A stretch of DNA of 64,000 nt from Komagataeibacter intermedius TF2 (GTDB lineage: Bacteria; Pseudomonadota; Alphaproteobacteria; Acetobacterales; Acetobacteraceae). This document shows, in pieces, positions 1-8,853 of the stretch. Each line of letters starts with the position of its first letter. Position 1 is the first letter of the stretch. The DNA is taken from the NCBI RefSeq assembly GCF_000964425.1, contig NZ_BANF01000100.1, positions 24,036 to 88,035 on the forward strand, in the 5' to 3' direction. The notes beneath the pieces were generated by a model. That model saw only the letters and a list, made by a program, of their open reading frames with translations. It was not told the DNA's origin and searched no databases. Position numbers and translations under genes: made by a program.

Positions 1-901
1 CGCGCCGCAGGGCGGCGGCCAGCGCGGGTGCGTCGTCAATGGGCACCAGCATGCCATTTTCCCCATCGCGCACATGCGCCAGGGGACCTGCCGCGGCACA
101 GGCAACCAGCGGCACATCCGCCGACCAGGCATCCAGAATGACGGTGCCAAAGGGTTCATAGCGCGACGGCAGCACGCATATGTCCGCCGCCGCCAGCAAC
201 GCCCCCCGGTCCGACCGCCAGCCAAGGAAATGCACGCGTTGTGCAAGGCCCAGCCGCGCTGCCTGCACCATGAGGGCCGTTTTCAGCTCCCCTTCCCCCG
301 CCAGCCACACATGGCAGCGCGGCAGCAGGACCAACGCATCAAGCAGCGTCTCCAGCCCCTTGGCCGGATGCAGGCGCGACAGCACCAGCAGCACCGGCGC
401 GTCCTCCGGCGTATCCAGCGACCGGCGGGAAACCGGCGGCTGGGGCGTGACAGAGGGAAAGGTCGGGACATAGGCCACCCGGTCCGCAGGCGCGCCACGT
501 TCACGCATGGACCGCGCCATGTCCGGCGTGCAGCCCACAAACCAGTCGCAATGCGCGAAGGGACGCAGGTCCTTGTAATTGCCAAACCAGCCGATGACGG
601 GAACACCCGTATGCGCGGGCACCAGTTCCGCCGCGCGGCGCAGCCAGCAATGGATCAGGTCGGGCTGCATACGTGCAATCAGCCCACGCAGCGCACGGCG
701 GGCCAGCGGACGCAGCGGCAGGCGCAAAGGCCCCGTTTCCACCGCCACCCCCGCCTGTTGCAGTTCCTTTCTGCGCGGGGCATCAGGATGCATGGCGACG
801 CATTGCGCAAGCCCCGTCCCCTGCAGGCTGAGCATGACATCGGTGGAATACAGTTCGGCCCCACCATTGCCACGGGCGGCCATGACATGAAGTACGCGCA
901 T
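1..901 (-). CDS. Glycosyltransferase family 4 (partial, C-terminus cut by window edge)
   Basis: The minus-strand frame is open from 901 to the window edge, so roughly 300 N-terminal residues are present. The protein begins MRVLHVMAARGNGGAELY, the usual donor-side Gly-rich start of GT-B glycosyltransferases. Later it has a VLSRLHPAKGLETLLDA stretch and then LPSRYEPFGTVILDAWS, the E-x7-E-like nucleotide-sugar binding region of family GT4. It should transfer a sugar from a nucleotide-sugar donor onto a glycan or lipid acceptor in the cytoplasm; the substrate cannot be told. An in-frame ATG at 931 is an alternative start. The WD40 gene lies upstream on the same strand, with a stem-loop repeat between them, so they are probably separate transcription units. 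Confidence 0.85.
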   Translation of the reverse strand, partial: MRVLHVMAARGNGGAELYSTDVMLSLQGTGLAQCVAMHPDAPRRKELQQAGVAVETGPLRLPLRPLARRALRGLIARMQPDLIHCWLRRAAELVPAHTGVPVIGWFGNYKDLRPFAHCDWFVGCTPDMARSMRERGAPADRVAYVPTFPSVTPQPPVSRRSLDTPEDAPVLLVLSRLHPAKGLETLLDALVLLPRCHVWLAGEGELKTALMVQAARLGLAQRVHFLGWRSDRGALLAAADICVLPSRYEPFGTVILDAWSADVPLVACAAAGPLAHVRDGENGMLVPIDDAPALAAALRR

Positions 902-947
902 GCATTGCCCCGTCACCTGACTGCAATTCATGAAAGGCTTCAGGGAA

Positions 948-973
948 CGCCGCCTTTGTGAAAAAAGGCAGCG
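948..973. repeat. Stem-loop repeat, copy 1
   Basis: An inverted repeat with arms cgccgccttt and aaaggcagcg (one mismatch), flanked by cttcaggga on the left. The same flank appears in opposite orientation beside the copy at 14252. It lies just after the stop of the WD40 gene and is likely to end its transcription. Confidence 0.6.
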
Positions 974-1000
974 CCCGGAAACCTTTATGACCTGATCTGT

Positions 1001-2065
1001 TTATTTGGCGCTCAGATCCACCACGCAGGCGCGGCCATCTTCCGAGCCGAAGGCAAGGCAGCAGCCATCAGGGCTGAATTCCAGCGCCGTCACCGCGCCC
1101 GACCCGCCGATGCATACCGGCAGGATACGCTGTGCCCCGGTATCGGCCATCAGCACCGATCCGTCGGCAAACCCCGCCGCCACAATATCGTGGACAGGGT
1201 GGCAGGCAACACGGGTGCACATCACGCCCGGCAGGCCACCGGCCTCCGCTGGTGGCTTGCCCATCGGGCCACCACCAAAGAACGGCCACATCACGATCGT
1301 GTCCGCCCCGCTGGTCACCAGCCATTTGCCATTGCGGGTAAAGGCCATGGACTGCACCTTGGACGGATAACCGCTCATGCGCATGTTGTGCCCGTCCGAC
1401 AGCCGCCAGCCATGCAGTTCCGATTCCTGCATGGAAGTCACCAGCGCCTCGCCCGCCGGATGGATGGCGATGCCGATATGGCTGCCCTTCCATTCCAGCG
1501 GGCGCACGGTATCCACCTTCGCCTGCACGAACCACATCGACGCACCATTGTAGTGCGAGGCCGCGATGCGCTTGCCCTTGGCGTCAAACACGATGCCGCT
1601 GACGGTGGATGGATGCTCCAGCACCTTCAGCGTCGTGTGCCCGTCAGCGTCGCGCAGTTCGACCTGCCTGCCCGATGCAAAGGCGATCACGCCGCCCTTG
1701 CCATTGGTCCATGTCGTGATGTGTTCGATCCAGCGGCGGCCTTTCACAAGGTCGCTTACGCTGCCATCAGCGGCAATACGGCGCAGGGCATTGTCATCAC
1801 CGCCAGTCAGGAAGCCGGTGGGCCCGGCGTCGGGCGCGATGGCAAGGATTGCACCGTCATGCACGGTCGTGACGGTCCATGCATCCGACTGGCCCCAGTC
1901 GGCCCGCTCCGCCACCATGATGTCGCCCTCACCCGTGGCGAAGGCAACCTGCTGGCTGTCGCGTGAAATGGTGCAGCCGGTGATCTGGCCGTCCAGCTGG
2001 CGCATGGCCCCACGACGTTCCAGCAGGCCAGTGGCGGGAATGGTATCGTTCACGGTATCGCTCAT
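1001..2065 (-). CDS. WD40-repeat protein
   Basis: A 354-residue protein made of repeated beta-propeller blades with motifs such as CTISRDSQQVAFATGEGDIMV, GFLTGGDDNALRRIA, AFTRNGKWLVTSGADTIVMW and ALEFSPDGCCLAFGSEDG. These are degenerate WD40 units of about 40 residues, enough for a single propeller. There is no signal peptide, so it is presumably cytoplasmic. The start codon overlaps the stop of the upstream CobW gene by four bases (ATGA), so the two are co-translated. Propellers of this type are protein-interaction scaffolds; a partner role with the CobW metallochaperone is inferred only from the coupling. Function is otherwise unknown. Confidence 0.85.
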   Translation of the reverse strand: MSDTVNDTIPATGLLERRGAMRQLDGQITGCTISRDSQQVAFATGEGDIMVAERADWGQSDAWTVTTVHDGAILAIAPDAGPTGFLTGGDDNALRRIAADGSVSDLVKGRRWIEHITTWTNGKGGVIAFASGRQVELRDADGHTTLKVLEHPSTVSGIVFDAKGKRIAASHYNGASMWFVQAKVDTVRPLEWKGSHIGIAIHPAGEALVTSMQESELHGWRLSDGHNMRMSGYPSKVQSMAFTRNGKWLVTSGADTIVMWPFFGGGPMGKPPAEAGGLPGVMCTRVACHPVHDIVAAGFADGSVLMADTGAQRILPVCIGGSGAVTALEFSPDGCCLAFGSEDGRACVVDLSAK

Positions 2066-3063
2066 TTCGCACGGCAGCTTTCAAAACCGCGGCGAAGCTG
2101 CGGACGGTTGAGGTTCCGGCCAATGAAGACAAGGCGCGACACACGCGGCTCGCCGTCCTTCCACGGGCCAATGAAACCGCCATCGGCCATCATGTGCACG
2201 GCCTGAAAGGCGAAGCGCTGGTCCTCGCCAGCATAGTTCAGTATCCCCTTGGCGCGCAGGATGTCGGCGCCCTGTTCCTGCAGCACCGCGCCGATCCATG
2301 CCTGGAACCTGGCGGCGTCCAGCGGCTCTTCCACTTCATAGGACAGGGAGGTCACGTCCGCTTCGTGGGAATGGCTGGTGTCCTCGAGGAAATGCGGCGC
2401 GTGTTCCAGCGCGCGCTGCAGGTCGAACCCGCCCTGGTCCAGCACATCGGACAGCGGCACGTCGCCACGCTGCGCACGGTGGATGCGTGCGACGGCGTTG
2501 ATGGAGCGGATGCGCGATTCGATTGTGGCCAGCGCCACTTCATCCACAAGGTCGGTCTTGTTGAGGATGATGACATCGGCAAACGCGATCTGGTTCACCG
2601 CCTCGGGGCTTTCATCCAGCGTCTGGATGACGTTGTAGGCATCGACCACCGTGACCACGGCATCCAGACGGGTCTTCCCACGCACGTCCTCATCGACAAA
2701 AAAGGTCTGGGCGACCGGGGCGGGATCGGCCAGGCCGGTGGTTTCGACAATGATGCCGTCAAACTTAGCCCGACGCTTCATGAGGTTGCCAAGGATGCGG
2801 ATCAGGTCGCCGCGCACGGTGCAGCAGATGCAGCCGTTGTTCATCTCGAACACTTCCTCGTCAGCATCCACCACGAGGTCGTTGTCCACGCCGAGTTCAC
2901 CGAACTCGTTCACCACCACCGCGTATTTGCGGCCATGCTGCGCCGTGAGGATATGGTTGAGCAGCGTCGTCTTGCCCGCGCCAAGGAAGCCCGTCAGCAC
3001 CGTCACCGGCACAAGGGTATTCTGGGCTGCGGCGTCGGGCGACGCCTGAACGGTATCGGACAT
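2062..3063 (-). CDS. CobW/COG0523-family GTPase, putative metal chaperone
   Basis: A 333-residue G3E GTPase. The Walker A loop GFLGAGKTTLL is at residues 25-35, the metal-binding CICC motif at 78-81, and an NKTD guanine-specificity motif follows in ILNKTDLV. A His-rich loop (HFLEDTSHSHE) precedes the C-terminal CobW_C domain. Members of this family (COG0523) hand Zn, Co or other metals to client proteins using GTP. There is no cobalamin gene in the window, so a zinc-type chaperone is more likely than cobalt insertion, but the metal cannot be read from sequence. No convincing Zur-type palindrome was seen in the 120 bp upstream. It overlaps the WD40 gene by four bases. Confidence 0.9.
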   Translation of the reverse strand: MSDTVQASPDAAAQNTLVPVTVLTGFLGAGKTTLLNHILTAQHGRKYAVVVNEFGELGVDNDLVVDADEEVFEMNNGCICCTVRGDLIRILGNLMKRRAKFDGIIVETTGLADPAPVAQTFFVDEDVRGKTRLDAVVTVVDAYNVIQTLDESPEAVNQIAFADVIILNKTDLVDEVALATIESRIRSINAVARIHRAQRGDVPLSDVLDQGGFDLQRALEHAPHFLEDTSHSHEADVTSLSYEVEEPLDAARFQAWIGAVLQEQGADILRAKGILNYAGEDQRFAFQAVHMMADGGFIGPWKDGEPRVSRLVFIGRNLNRPQLRRGFESCRAK

Positions 3064-3184
3064 GTGGCCTCCGGTCTTTTCAAATTGCCTGCATCATGCG
3101 TGGCGTTAAGCCTTGTCTGCCCAGATATAGGGCCATGGGGCGACCTGTCCCATACCCGTCAGCACAGAAAAACGGAAAAGACGC

Positions 3185-4288
3185 TCAGGCCCCGCCCCGG
3201 TGCAGGGCGGCATCACGCATTGCCGCACGACAGGCGCGGGCATGATCAATGCTGAAACGCGCGGCCTGTATGCGCCCGCGCGCGGCAAGGGCGTCACGCG
3301 CGGGCAGGTCGTCCATCAGTCCGGCAATGGCGCGGGCCAGCCCCACCGCGGGTTCGGGCGCGCACAGCAGGCCGCCATTGCCCACCACTTCCGGCAGTCC
3401 CCCCACGGGGGCCGCAATCAGGGCTGCGCCCGCGGCCATGGCTTCCAGCGCGGTCATGCCGAACGGTTCGGGCCAGCGGCTGGGCACGACCACGATGGAC
3501 GCCTGCGCCATGGCGGCCAGTACCTGTGCATGTGGCCTGTAACCAGCCATCTCCACCCCCGCCGACGTGGCCATGGGCAGCAGACCGGAGACGAACGGCG
3601 TCACCGGCGCATCGGCCCGGAAGCGGTCGGCGCCGATCATGCAGGAATTCCAATCGGGATGGGTCTGCGCAAGCCGTGCGCAGGCCGCGACAAACAGGTC
3701 CGCCCCCTTGTCTGCAACAATACGCCCGGCAAACATTACGCGGCGGGCACGCTGCGCCATGGGCGGCACGGTTGCGGGCAACGCCACGCCATTAGGCGAC
3801 AGTCCCACATGCCGCGCACAGGTATCCGGCAGGCCATCAAGGAACCGCTGACGCACCCAGCCCGACACGCAGGCCACATCCATAAGCCGCAGCAGGGCGC
3901 GCCGCTGTGTCGGTGTCTGTGCATCCCGCATGCCCTGCGGGTCGTTATGCAGCACCAGCAGCACGCGCTGACCGGGGCGATGGCGGGCAATGTAGTGGGC
4001 GGTATCGGGGCGGTTGTGGACTTCCGCCACGGCCGCGCCACTTTCGGCCACCGCGCGCAGCACCGCGGCGGCGTACCGCACGCTGCGCCTGCCCGGCGGC
4101 CACAGGCCGGGCTGCACGGCGCGATAGTCGTGGCCCGGCAGCAGGGACGGTCCCGCCAGCGGTGGCCCCACAATGACATCCTGTGGCCCCGCAAGGGCCG
4201 CAACCTGCAGGCCGATCGCCCCTACCGCGCCGGGGGAAAACCCCTCCCGCGCGGGCAGGACCACGGCCACGCGCCACGGCATGGTCAT
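3185..4288 (-). CDS. Glycosyltransferase family 4
   Basis: Start MTMPWRVAVVLPAREGFSPG at 4288 was chosen because it falls 11 bases after the stop of the upstream GST gene; an ATG six bases later (4282) is equally possible. The protein of about 367 residues has a GT-B fold: N-terminal Rossmann half, then RRVMFAGRIVADKGADLF and PSRWPEPFGMTALEAMAAGAALIA, the E-x7-E motif of GT4 enzymes. It is the last gene of a probable six-gene operon that begins at 8853 and is otherwise devoted to sulfur transfer. The acceptor is unknown and there is no obvious link to thiolation. Confidence 0.85.
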   Translation of the reverse strand: MTMPWRVAVVLPAREGFSPGAVGAIGLQVAALAGPQDVIVGPPLAGPSLLPGHDYRAVQPGLWPPGRRSVRYAAAVLRAVAESGAAVAEVHNRPDTAHYIARHRPGQRVLLVLHNDPQGMRDAQTPTQRRALLRLMDVACVSGWVRQRFLDGLPDTCARHVGLSPNGVALPATVPPMAQRARRVMFAGRIVADKGADLFVAACARLAQTHPDWNSCMIGADRFRADAPVTPFVSGLLPMATSAGVEMAGYRPHAQVLAAMAQASIVVVPSRWPEPFGMTALEAMAAGAALIAAPVGGLPEVVGNGGLLCAPEPAVGLARAIAGLMDDLPARDALAARGRIQAARFSIDHARACRAAMRDAALHRGGA

Positions 4289-4298
4289 GGGCGGCGTC

Positions 4299-4967
4299 TC
4301 AGGCGATATCCTCGAAACGGGACTGCCGCCATTCGGCGGGTTCCTGTGCGGCCTTCTGGTACCAGTCATCAACCAGCGGGTGGGTGCGCACCGCCGTCAT
4401 GTAAGCCCGCGATTCCGGTGACGGGTTGATGCCATAGGACAGGAAACGCGCGACAATCGGCGCGAACATGGCGTCCGCCATGCCAAACGTCGCCCCGAAC
4501 AGGAACGCGCCCCCCTTGCCAAAATCCAGCCGGGCTTCGGTCCAGATGGCGTCGATGCGGGCGATATCCGCATCAATGTCAGGCGTGGTGCCCGCCGCAA
4601 GCGGGCGGCTGTCCCGCCCGAGGTTCATGGGCATGGCCTGCCGCACGGCGCGGAAGCCTGCGTGCATTTCCGCCGAGATGCTGCGCGCGTACGCCCGCTG
4701 CCGGGCGTCCTGCGGCCACAGGCCGGGGGCCTGTTCGGCGCAGTATTCGCATATGGCGATGCTTTCCCACACCGCGATGTTCCTATGTTCCAGGTAGGGC
4801 ACCTTGCCATTGGGCGAAATGGTGCGGATGGCTGGCGTTTCCCCATTATCCGCCAGCGGGATCACCTGTTCGCGCACATCCAGCCCGGCCAGCCGCACGG
4901 CCAGCCACCCGCGCAGCGACCATGACGAATACCGCCGCGTGCCAATGACCAGAATTCCGTCACTCAT
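4299..4967 (-). CDS. Glutathione S-transferase family protein
   Basis: A 222-residue protein with an N-terminal thioredoxin-like fold: ILVIGTRRYSSWSLRGWLAV carries the Tyr-Ser-Ser-Trp-Ser region where the catalytic Ser or Tyr sits. The cis-Pro motif follows in GKVPYLEHRNIAVWESIAI, where the E-S pair binds the glutathione gamma-glutamyl group. The C-terminal half is all-helical, as in GSTs. This YSSWS pattern matches a bacterial subgroup often annotated as maleylacetoacetate isomerase-like or simply GST. The ATG overlaps the mnmA stop (ATGA), so translation is coupled. It may handle glutathione conjugates or redox repair; the substrate is unknown. Confidence 0.85.
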   Translation of the reverse strand: MSDGILVIGTRRYSSWSLRGWLAVRLAGLDVREQVIPLADNGETPAIRTISPNGKVPYLEHRNIAVWESIAICEYCAEQAPGLWPQDARQRAYARSISAEMHAGFRAVRQAMPMNLGRDSRPLAAGTTPDIDADIARIDAIWTEARLDFGKGGAFLFGATFGMADAMFAPIVARFLSYGINPSPESRAYMTAVRTHPLVDDWYQKAAQEPAEWRQSRFEDIA

Positions 4968-6073
4968 GATGCCGCCTTTCCTTCGCTTCCGGCCTGAACA
5001 GCGTCCACCCGGCGGATAAAGCCACCGCCCAGCACCCGCGTGCCATCATACATCACGCAGGCCTGCCCCGGTGCGGGCACCGCACCTTCATCCAGTTCCA
5101 CACGCGCGCCATTGTCCGGGGCCTGCCACACCGTGGCGGGCCGGGCGGCTTCACGCGCGCGGATCTGCACAGCGCAGCGCAGGCCCTCCGGCCCCGGCGG
5201 GGGCACCAGCCAGTTCATGTTGCGCAGCATGAGCGTACGGGCAACGGCCTGCGCGCGGGGGCCGATCACCACCCGTTTGCTGGCGGGTTCGATGCCGACC
5301 ACCATCTGGCGTTCGCCATGCTGCATCGCGGCATTGCCCAGCCGTTTGCTCTGTCCCACGGTGTAGCGGGTCACACCTTCATGCTGGCCCACCACATGAC
5401 CGGCCCGGTCCACGATTTCACCCGCCCCCGTCACATCGGGCCGCAGTTTTTCCACCAGCCCGGCATAGGAACCGTCGGTCACGAAACACAGGTCCTGACT
5501 GTCGGGCTTGGCCGCAACCGCCAGGCCAAAGCGTTCGGCTTCCGCCCGCACGGCGGCCTTGTCCGGCATGTCGCCCAGCGGAAAGCGCAGGAAATCAAGC
5601 TGGTCACGCGTGGTCGCGAACAGGAACCATGACTGGTCACGCCCCGCATCGACGGGACGGTGCATTTCCACACCATCCGGGCCATCCACGCGGCGGACGT
5701 AATGGCCGGTTGCCATGGCATCCACCCCAAGGTCACGGGCCATGCCCAGCAGGTCGGTAAACTTCACGCCCTGATTGCATGCAACACAGGGCACGGGGGT
5801 TTCGCCCGCGGCATATGCATCGGCAAATGTGCCGATCACGCTGTCATGGAAGCGGTGTTCGGCGTCGATGACGTAATGGGGAATGCCCAGCCTGTCGGCC
5901 ACGCGGCGGGCGTCGTGAATGTCGCGGCCCGCGCAGCACGCGCCCTTTTTCGTGCTTTCGCGTGAGTCATAGAGCTGGAGGGTCGCGCCGATCACCTCGT
6001 GCCCCTCGTCCACCAGACGGGCGGCAACGACGGAACTGTCCACCCCGCCGGACATGGCCACAAGAATGCGCAT
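4964..6073 (-). CDS. mnmA: tRNA-specific 2-thiouridylase MnmA
   Basis: A 369-residue protein from MRILVAMSGGVDSSVVAARL, the PP-loop ATP pyrophosphatase motif (SGGVDSS). MnmA adenylates C2 of U34 in tRNA-Lys, -Glu and -Gln, then inserts sulfur to make s2U. The two catalytic Cys are visible in PCVACNQGVKF and DSQDLCFV, and the C-terminal barrel domain is complete. The frame is open further upstream to 6142, but MRILVAMSGG is where family members begin. It sits 118 bp after a ferredoxin gene and downstream of two cysteine desulfurases, which are the expected sulfur donors. Confidence 0.95.
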   Translation of the reverse strand: MRILVAMSGGVDSSVVAARLVDEGHEVIGATLQLYDSRESTKKGACCAGRDIHDARRVADRLGIPHYVIDAEHRFHDSVIGTFADAYAAGETPVPCVACNQGVKFTDLLGMARDLGVDAMATGHYVRRVDGPDGVEMHRPVDAGRDQSWFLFATTRDQLDFLRFPLGDMPDKAAVRAEAERFGLAVAAKPDSQDLCFVTDGSYAGLVEKLRPDVTGAGEIVDRAGHVVGQHEGVTRYTVGQSKRLGNAAMQHGERQMVVGIEPASKRVVIGPRAQAVARTLMLRNMNWLVPPPGPEGLRCAVQIRAREAARPATVWQAPDNGARVELDEGAVPAPGQACVMYDGTRVLGGGFIRRVDAVQAGSEGKAAS

Positions 6074-6191
6074 GGCTTGGTTCCACTTCCCGATGACAGG
6101 CAATGCCCGCAGGACTATCCGCCCCCGGGCATCGCACGTCAAACATCATGTTGCGCGCGTATCATTCCGCGCGGTGTATCACAGGCGCCGG

Positions 6192-6506
6192 TCAGGACGT
6201 GCGCGGCAGGCGCACCACCAGACCGTCCAGCGCCTCGGTCATCACGATCTGGCAGCCCAGACGGGACGTTTTTTCCAGACCGAAGGCAAGGTCGAGCATG
6301 TCTTCCTCGTCCTCGGTCGGGGGCGTCAGCTTCGGCGCCCATTCGGGGTCAACCACCACATGGCAGGTGGCGCAGGCCAGCGAGCCCTCGCACGCACCTT
6401 CCAGGTCGATCCCGTTCTTGTGGGCGATTTCCAGAACTGACAGGCCCAGCGGGGCCGCAACTTCACGGCGGGTGCCGTCACGCTCGATGAATACTATATG
6501 CGCCAT
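6192..6506 (-). CDS. [2Fe-2S] ferredoxin, adrenodoxin/putidaredoxin type
   Basis: A 104-residue protein beginning [16 protein letters not shown]. The cluster ligands are Cys39, Cys45, Cys48 and Cys85 (C-x5-C-x2-C-x36-C), the ISC/adrenodoxin-type spacing, in [15 protein letters not shown] and RLGCQIV. It passes single electrons in Fe-S assembly or monooxygenase reactions in the cytoplasm. The longer open frame to 6746 overlaps the desulfurase gene and is not supported by homology. It lies 32 bp after the second cysteine desulfurase and before mnmA, so it probably supplies electrons to Fe-S or persulfide chemistry. Confidence 0.93.
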   Translation of the reverse strand: MAHIVFIERDGTRREVAAPLGLSVLEIAHKNGIDLEGACEGSLACATCHVVVDPEWAPKLTPPTEDEEDMLDLAFGLEKTSRLGCQIVMTEALDGLVVRLPRTS

Positions 6507-6538
6507 CTTTCCATCCTGCCTGCTACCATTCGCCCGAT

Positions 6539-7720
6539 CTATGGCGAAGAACTGCCTGTCGCGCGGCACCGTGCCACAGCCTGGCACATGATTGCCGCTG
6601 CGCGATCCACATCGGCGGCTGAGGTATAGCGTCCGACGGCCAGACGCAAGCCTCCGGCGGCCTGAACCCCATCCAGCCCCATGGCCGTCAGCACATAGGA
6701 CGGCGTCACCTCGGCCGAGGAACAGGCCGACCCGGTGGACAGGCACAGCTGCGGCACGGCCCGCAGAAGGTCCAGCGCCCGCACCCCCTCAAAGCGCAGG
6801 TTGAGGTTGCCCGCCAGCCGTCCCGACATGCCGCCATGAACATGCACGCCGTCGCATCCCGCATGCAGCGCCGCCAGCAACCTGTCCCGCAGGCCTGCAA
6901 GCCGCGTGCGCTCCGCCACGCCTTCGCTGCGTGCGATCCGGCACGCGGCCCCGAATCCGATCACCAGCGGGGCGGGCAGCGTGCCCGAACGCAGGCCGCG
7001 TTCCTGTCCGCCGCCTGAAAACAGCGGGGCCAGCCGCACGCGCGGCCTGCGGCGCACGAACAGTGCGCCCACCCCCTTGGGGCCGTACAGCTTGTGCCCG
7101 GACACGGATGCAAGGTCGAGATCCCATGCCCGCACGTCCACATCCACCTTGCCCACGGCCTGCGCCAGGTCGCTGTGCAGCAGGGCGCCCGCCTTGCGGA
7201 CCAGCGGAGCGAAACCCGCGAGATCGTGTATCACACCGGTTTCGTTATTGGCGGCCATGATGCTGACCAGCAGGGTCGGGACGCGCAGCGCCTCCTCCAG
7301 CACGGCCGGGTCCAGCGTGCCATCGGGCCGGACCGGCAGGATCACCGGCTCGCACCCTTCACGGGCCAGGTCACGCACCGATTCCAGCACGCATTTATGT
7401 TCGGTCGCCAGCGTGATGACCCGCCTGCGCGCGTCCCCCCGGTCCAGCAGGTGACGCACCGCGCCCTTGATGGCGATGTTGTTGGCTTCCGTCGCCCCGG
7501 AGGTCAGAACGATCTCTCGCGCGTCCGCCCCCAGTATCGCCGCAACTTCGGCGCGGGCCTGTTCCACCGCGTCATGGGCCGCGCGCCCCGCCGCATGGTC
7601 CAGGCTGTGGGGATTGGCGAAGCTTTCGGTAAACCACGGCATCATTTCCGCCATCACGCGCGGATCGCATGGCGTGGTGGCCTGATAGTCAAGATAGATC
7701 AGGTCAGGATACGCAGTCAT
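6539..7720 (-). CDS. Cysteine desulfurase (IscS/NifS class V aminotransferase), second copy
   Basis: A 393-residue PLP enzyme starting [21 protein letters not shown]. The PLP lysine is in [17 protein letters not shown], the pyridine-binding His region in [11 protein letters not shown], and the catalytic persulfide Cys in [18 protein letters not shown]. It takes sulfur from L-cysteine, giving alanine and an enzyme-bound persulfide for Fe-S clusters and thio-tRNA. The start ATG overlaps the stop of the upstream desulfurase gene (7717-7720). The two copies are clearly related in architecture but diverged in sequence, so they may serve different acceptors. Confidence 0.93.
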   Translation of the reverse strand: MTAYPDLIYLDYQATTPCDPRVMAEMMPWFTESFANPHSLDHAAGRAAHDAVEQARAEVAAILGADAREIVLTSGATEANNIAIKGAVRHLLDRGDARRRVITLATEHKCVLESVRDLAREGCEPVILPVRPDGTLDPAVLEEALRVPTLLVSIMAANNETGVIHDLAGFAPLVRKAGALLHSDLAQAVGKVDVDVRAWDLDLASVSGHKLYGPKGVGALFVRRRPRVRLAPLFSGGGQERGLRSGTLPAPLVIGFGAACRIARSEGVAERTRLAGLRDRLLAALHAGCDGVHVHGGMSGRLAGNLNLRFEGVRALDLLRAVPQLCLSTGSACSSAEVTPSYVLTAMGLDGVQAAGGLRLAVGRYTSAADVDRAAAIMCQAVARCRATGSSSP

Positions 7721-8853
7721 GCCGCACCTGCCTGCATCGCGGGCAGGCGCCCGGCCATGGCCGTGTAGGCCGCGATGAAGCCATCGACCTGCGCCTGTGT
7801 CACCGACCATGGCAGGGACACACGGATGGCGCAGCCTGCTTCCTCCCCAAAGCCCATGGCGTCCAGCACATGCGAACGCGTAACCTTGCCCGATGAGCAG
7901 GCTGACCCGGCCGAAACGCCGTATCCCGCCATGTCCAGCGCGATCAGCTGCGTCTGCGCCCGCCGTCCGGGCAGCAGCAAGCTGCTCGTATTGGCCAGGC
8001 GCGGGGCACCCGCACCGCAGACCTGCGCACCCGCCGCCACCGCCGCCGCCTCGATCCGGTCGCGCAGCGCGGCCAGTCGGGTGGCCTGCTGCGCCATATC
8101 CGTCACCGCCACCGTGGCGGCAGCCGTCATGCCGGCAATGGCGGGTAGCGCGGGCGTGCCGCCACGCCGGCCCTGTTCCTGTCCCCCACCCGCCAGAAGC
8201 GGGGTGATGGCATGGAACCGCGCACCCGCCAGAAACAGCGCGCCAGCCCCCTTCGGGCCACCGAATTTATGGCCTGAAATGGCGATGCTGTCCGCCCCCA
8301 GCCCGTCCATGGTGAAGGGAATGCGGCCCGCTGCCTGCACCGCGTCCACATGCAGCAGCGCGCCATGGGCATGGCAAAGTGCCGCGATGTCGGGCACGGG
8401 ATTGATGACACCGGTTTCGTTATTGGCCAGCATGACACAGACCAGCGCGGGCGTGCCGCCATCGGTCGCCAGCATGCGCGCCAGCGCGCCGGTATCCAGC
8501 ACGCCATCGCGGCCAACGGGCACCACCTGCGCCCGTGCCGCCGCCCTGACCGCGTCATGTTCGCTGGCCCCCACCAGTACCCGCCTGCCATGGGCCTGAC
8601 CGGTAATGGCCAGCACGTTCGCCTCCGTCCCGCCCGATGTCAGGACGCAGTTTTCCGCCGTCACCCCGAACAGGGCGGCCAGCCCCTCCCGCGCGGTTTC
8701 CAGAACGGCGCGCGCGGCACGCCCTGCACGGTGCACGGATGCAGGATTTCCCACCACGTCCGCCGCTGCGACCATGGCGGCCAGGGCCTCGGGCCGGACG
8801 GGTTCGGACGCATTCGCGTCGAGGTAGCCAAAACTGTCACGTCGGGTGTTCAT
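7717..8853 (-). CDS. Cysteine desulfurase (NifS-like), first copy
   Basis: A 378-residue class V aminotransferase, the first gene of the probable operon. YLDANASEPVRPEALAAM is the family N-terminus. The PLP lysine lies in AISGHKFGGPKGAGALF and the catalytic Cys in VSAGSACSSGKVTRSHVL. The reaction is L-cysteine to L-alanine plus enzyme persulfide. The following gene is a second desulfurase with a four-base overlap; no IscU or SufU scaffold gene is present in the window. With ferredoxin and MnmA downstream, delivery of sulfur to tRNA is the simplest role. Confidence 0.93.
   Translation of the reverse strand: MNTRRDSFGYLDANASEPVRPEALAAMVAAADVVGNPASVHRAGRAARAVLETAREGLAALFGVTAENCVLTSGGTEANVLAITGQAHGRRVLVGASEHDAVRAAARAQVVPVGRDGVLDTGALARMLATDGGTPALVCVMLANNETGVINPVPDIAALCHAHGALLHVDAVQAAGRIPFTMDGLGADSIAISGHKFGGPKGAGALFLAGARFHAITPLLAGGGQEQGRRGGTPALPAIAGMTAAATVAVTDMAQQATRLAALRDRIEAAAVAAGAQVCGAGAPRLANTSSLLLPGRRAQTQLIALDMAGYGVSAGSACSSGKVTRSHVLDAMGFGEEAGCAIRVSLPWSVTQAQVDGFIAAYTAMAGRLPAMQAGAA

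Noticed and set aside
74..961. A 295-codon plus-strand open frame
   Set aside because: It is the antisense of a clear GT4 glycosyltransferase and is His/Arg/Gln-rich, as expected for a shadow frame in G+C-rich DNA.
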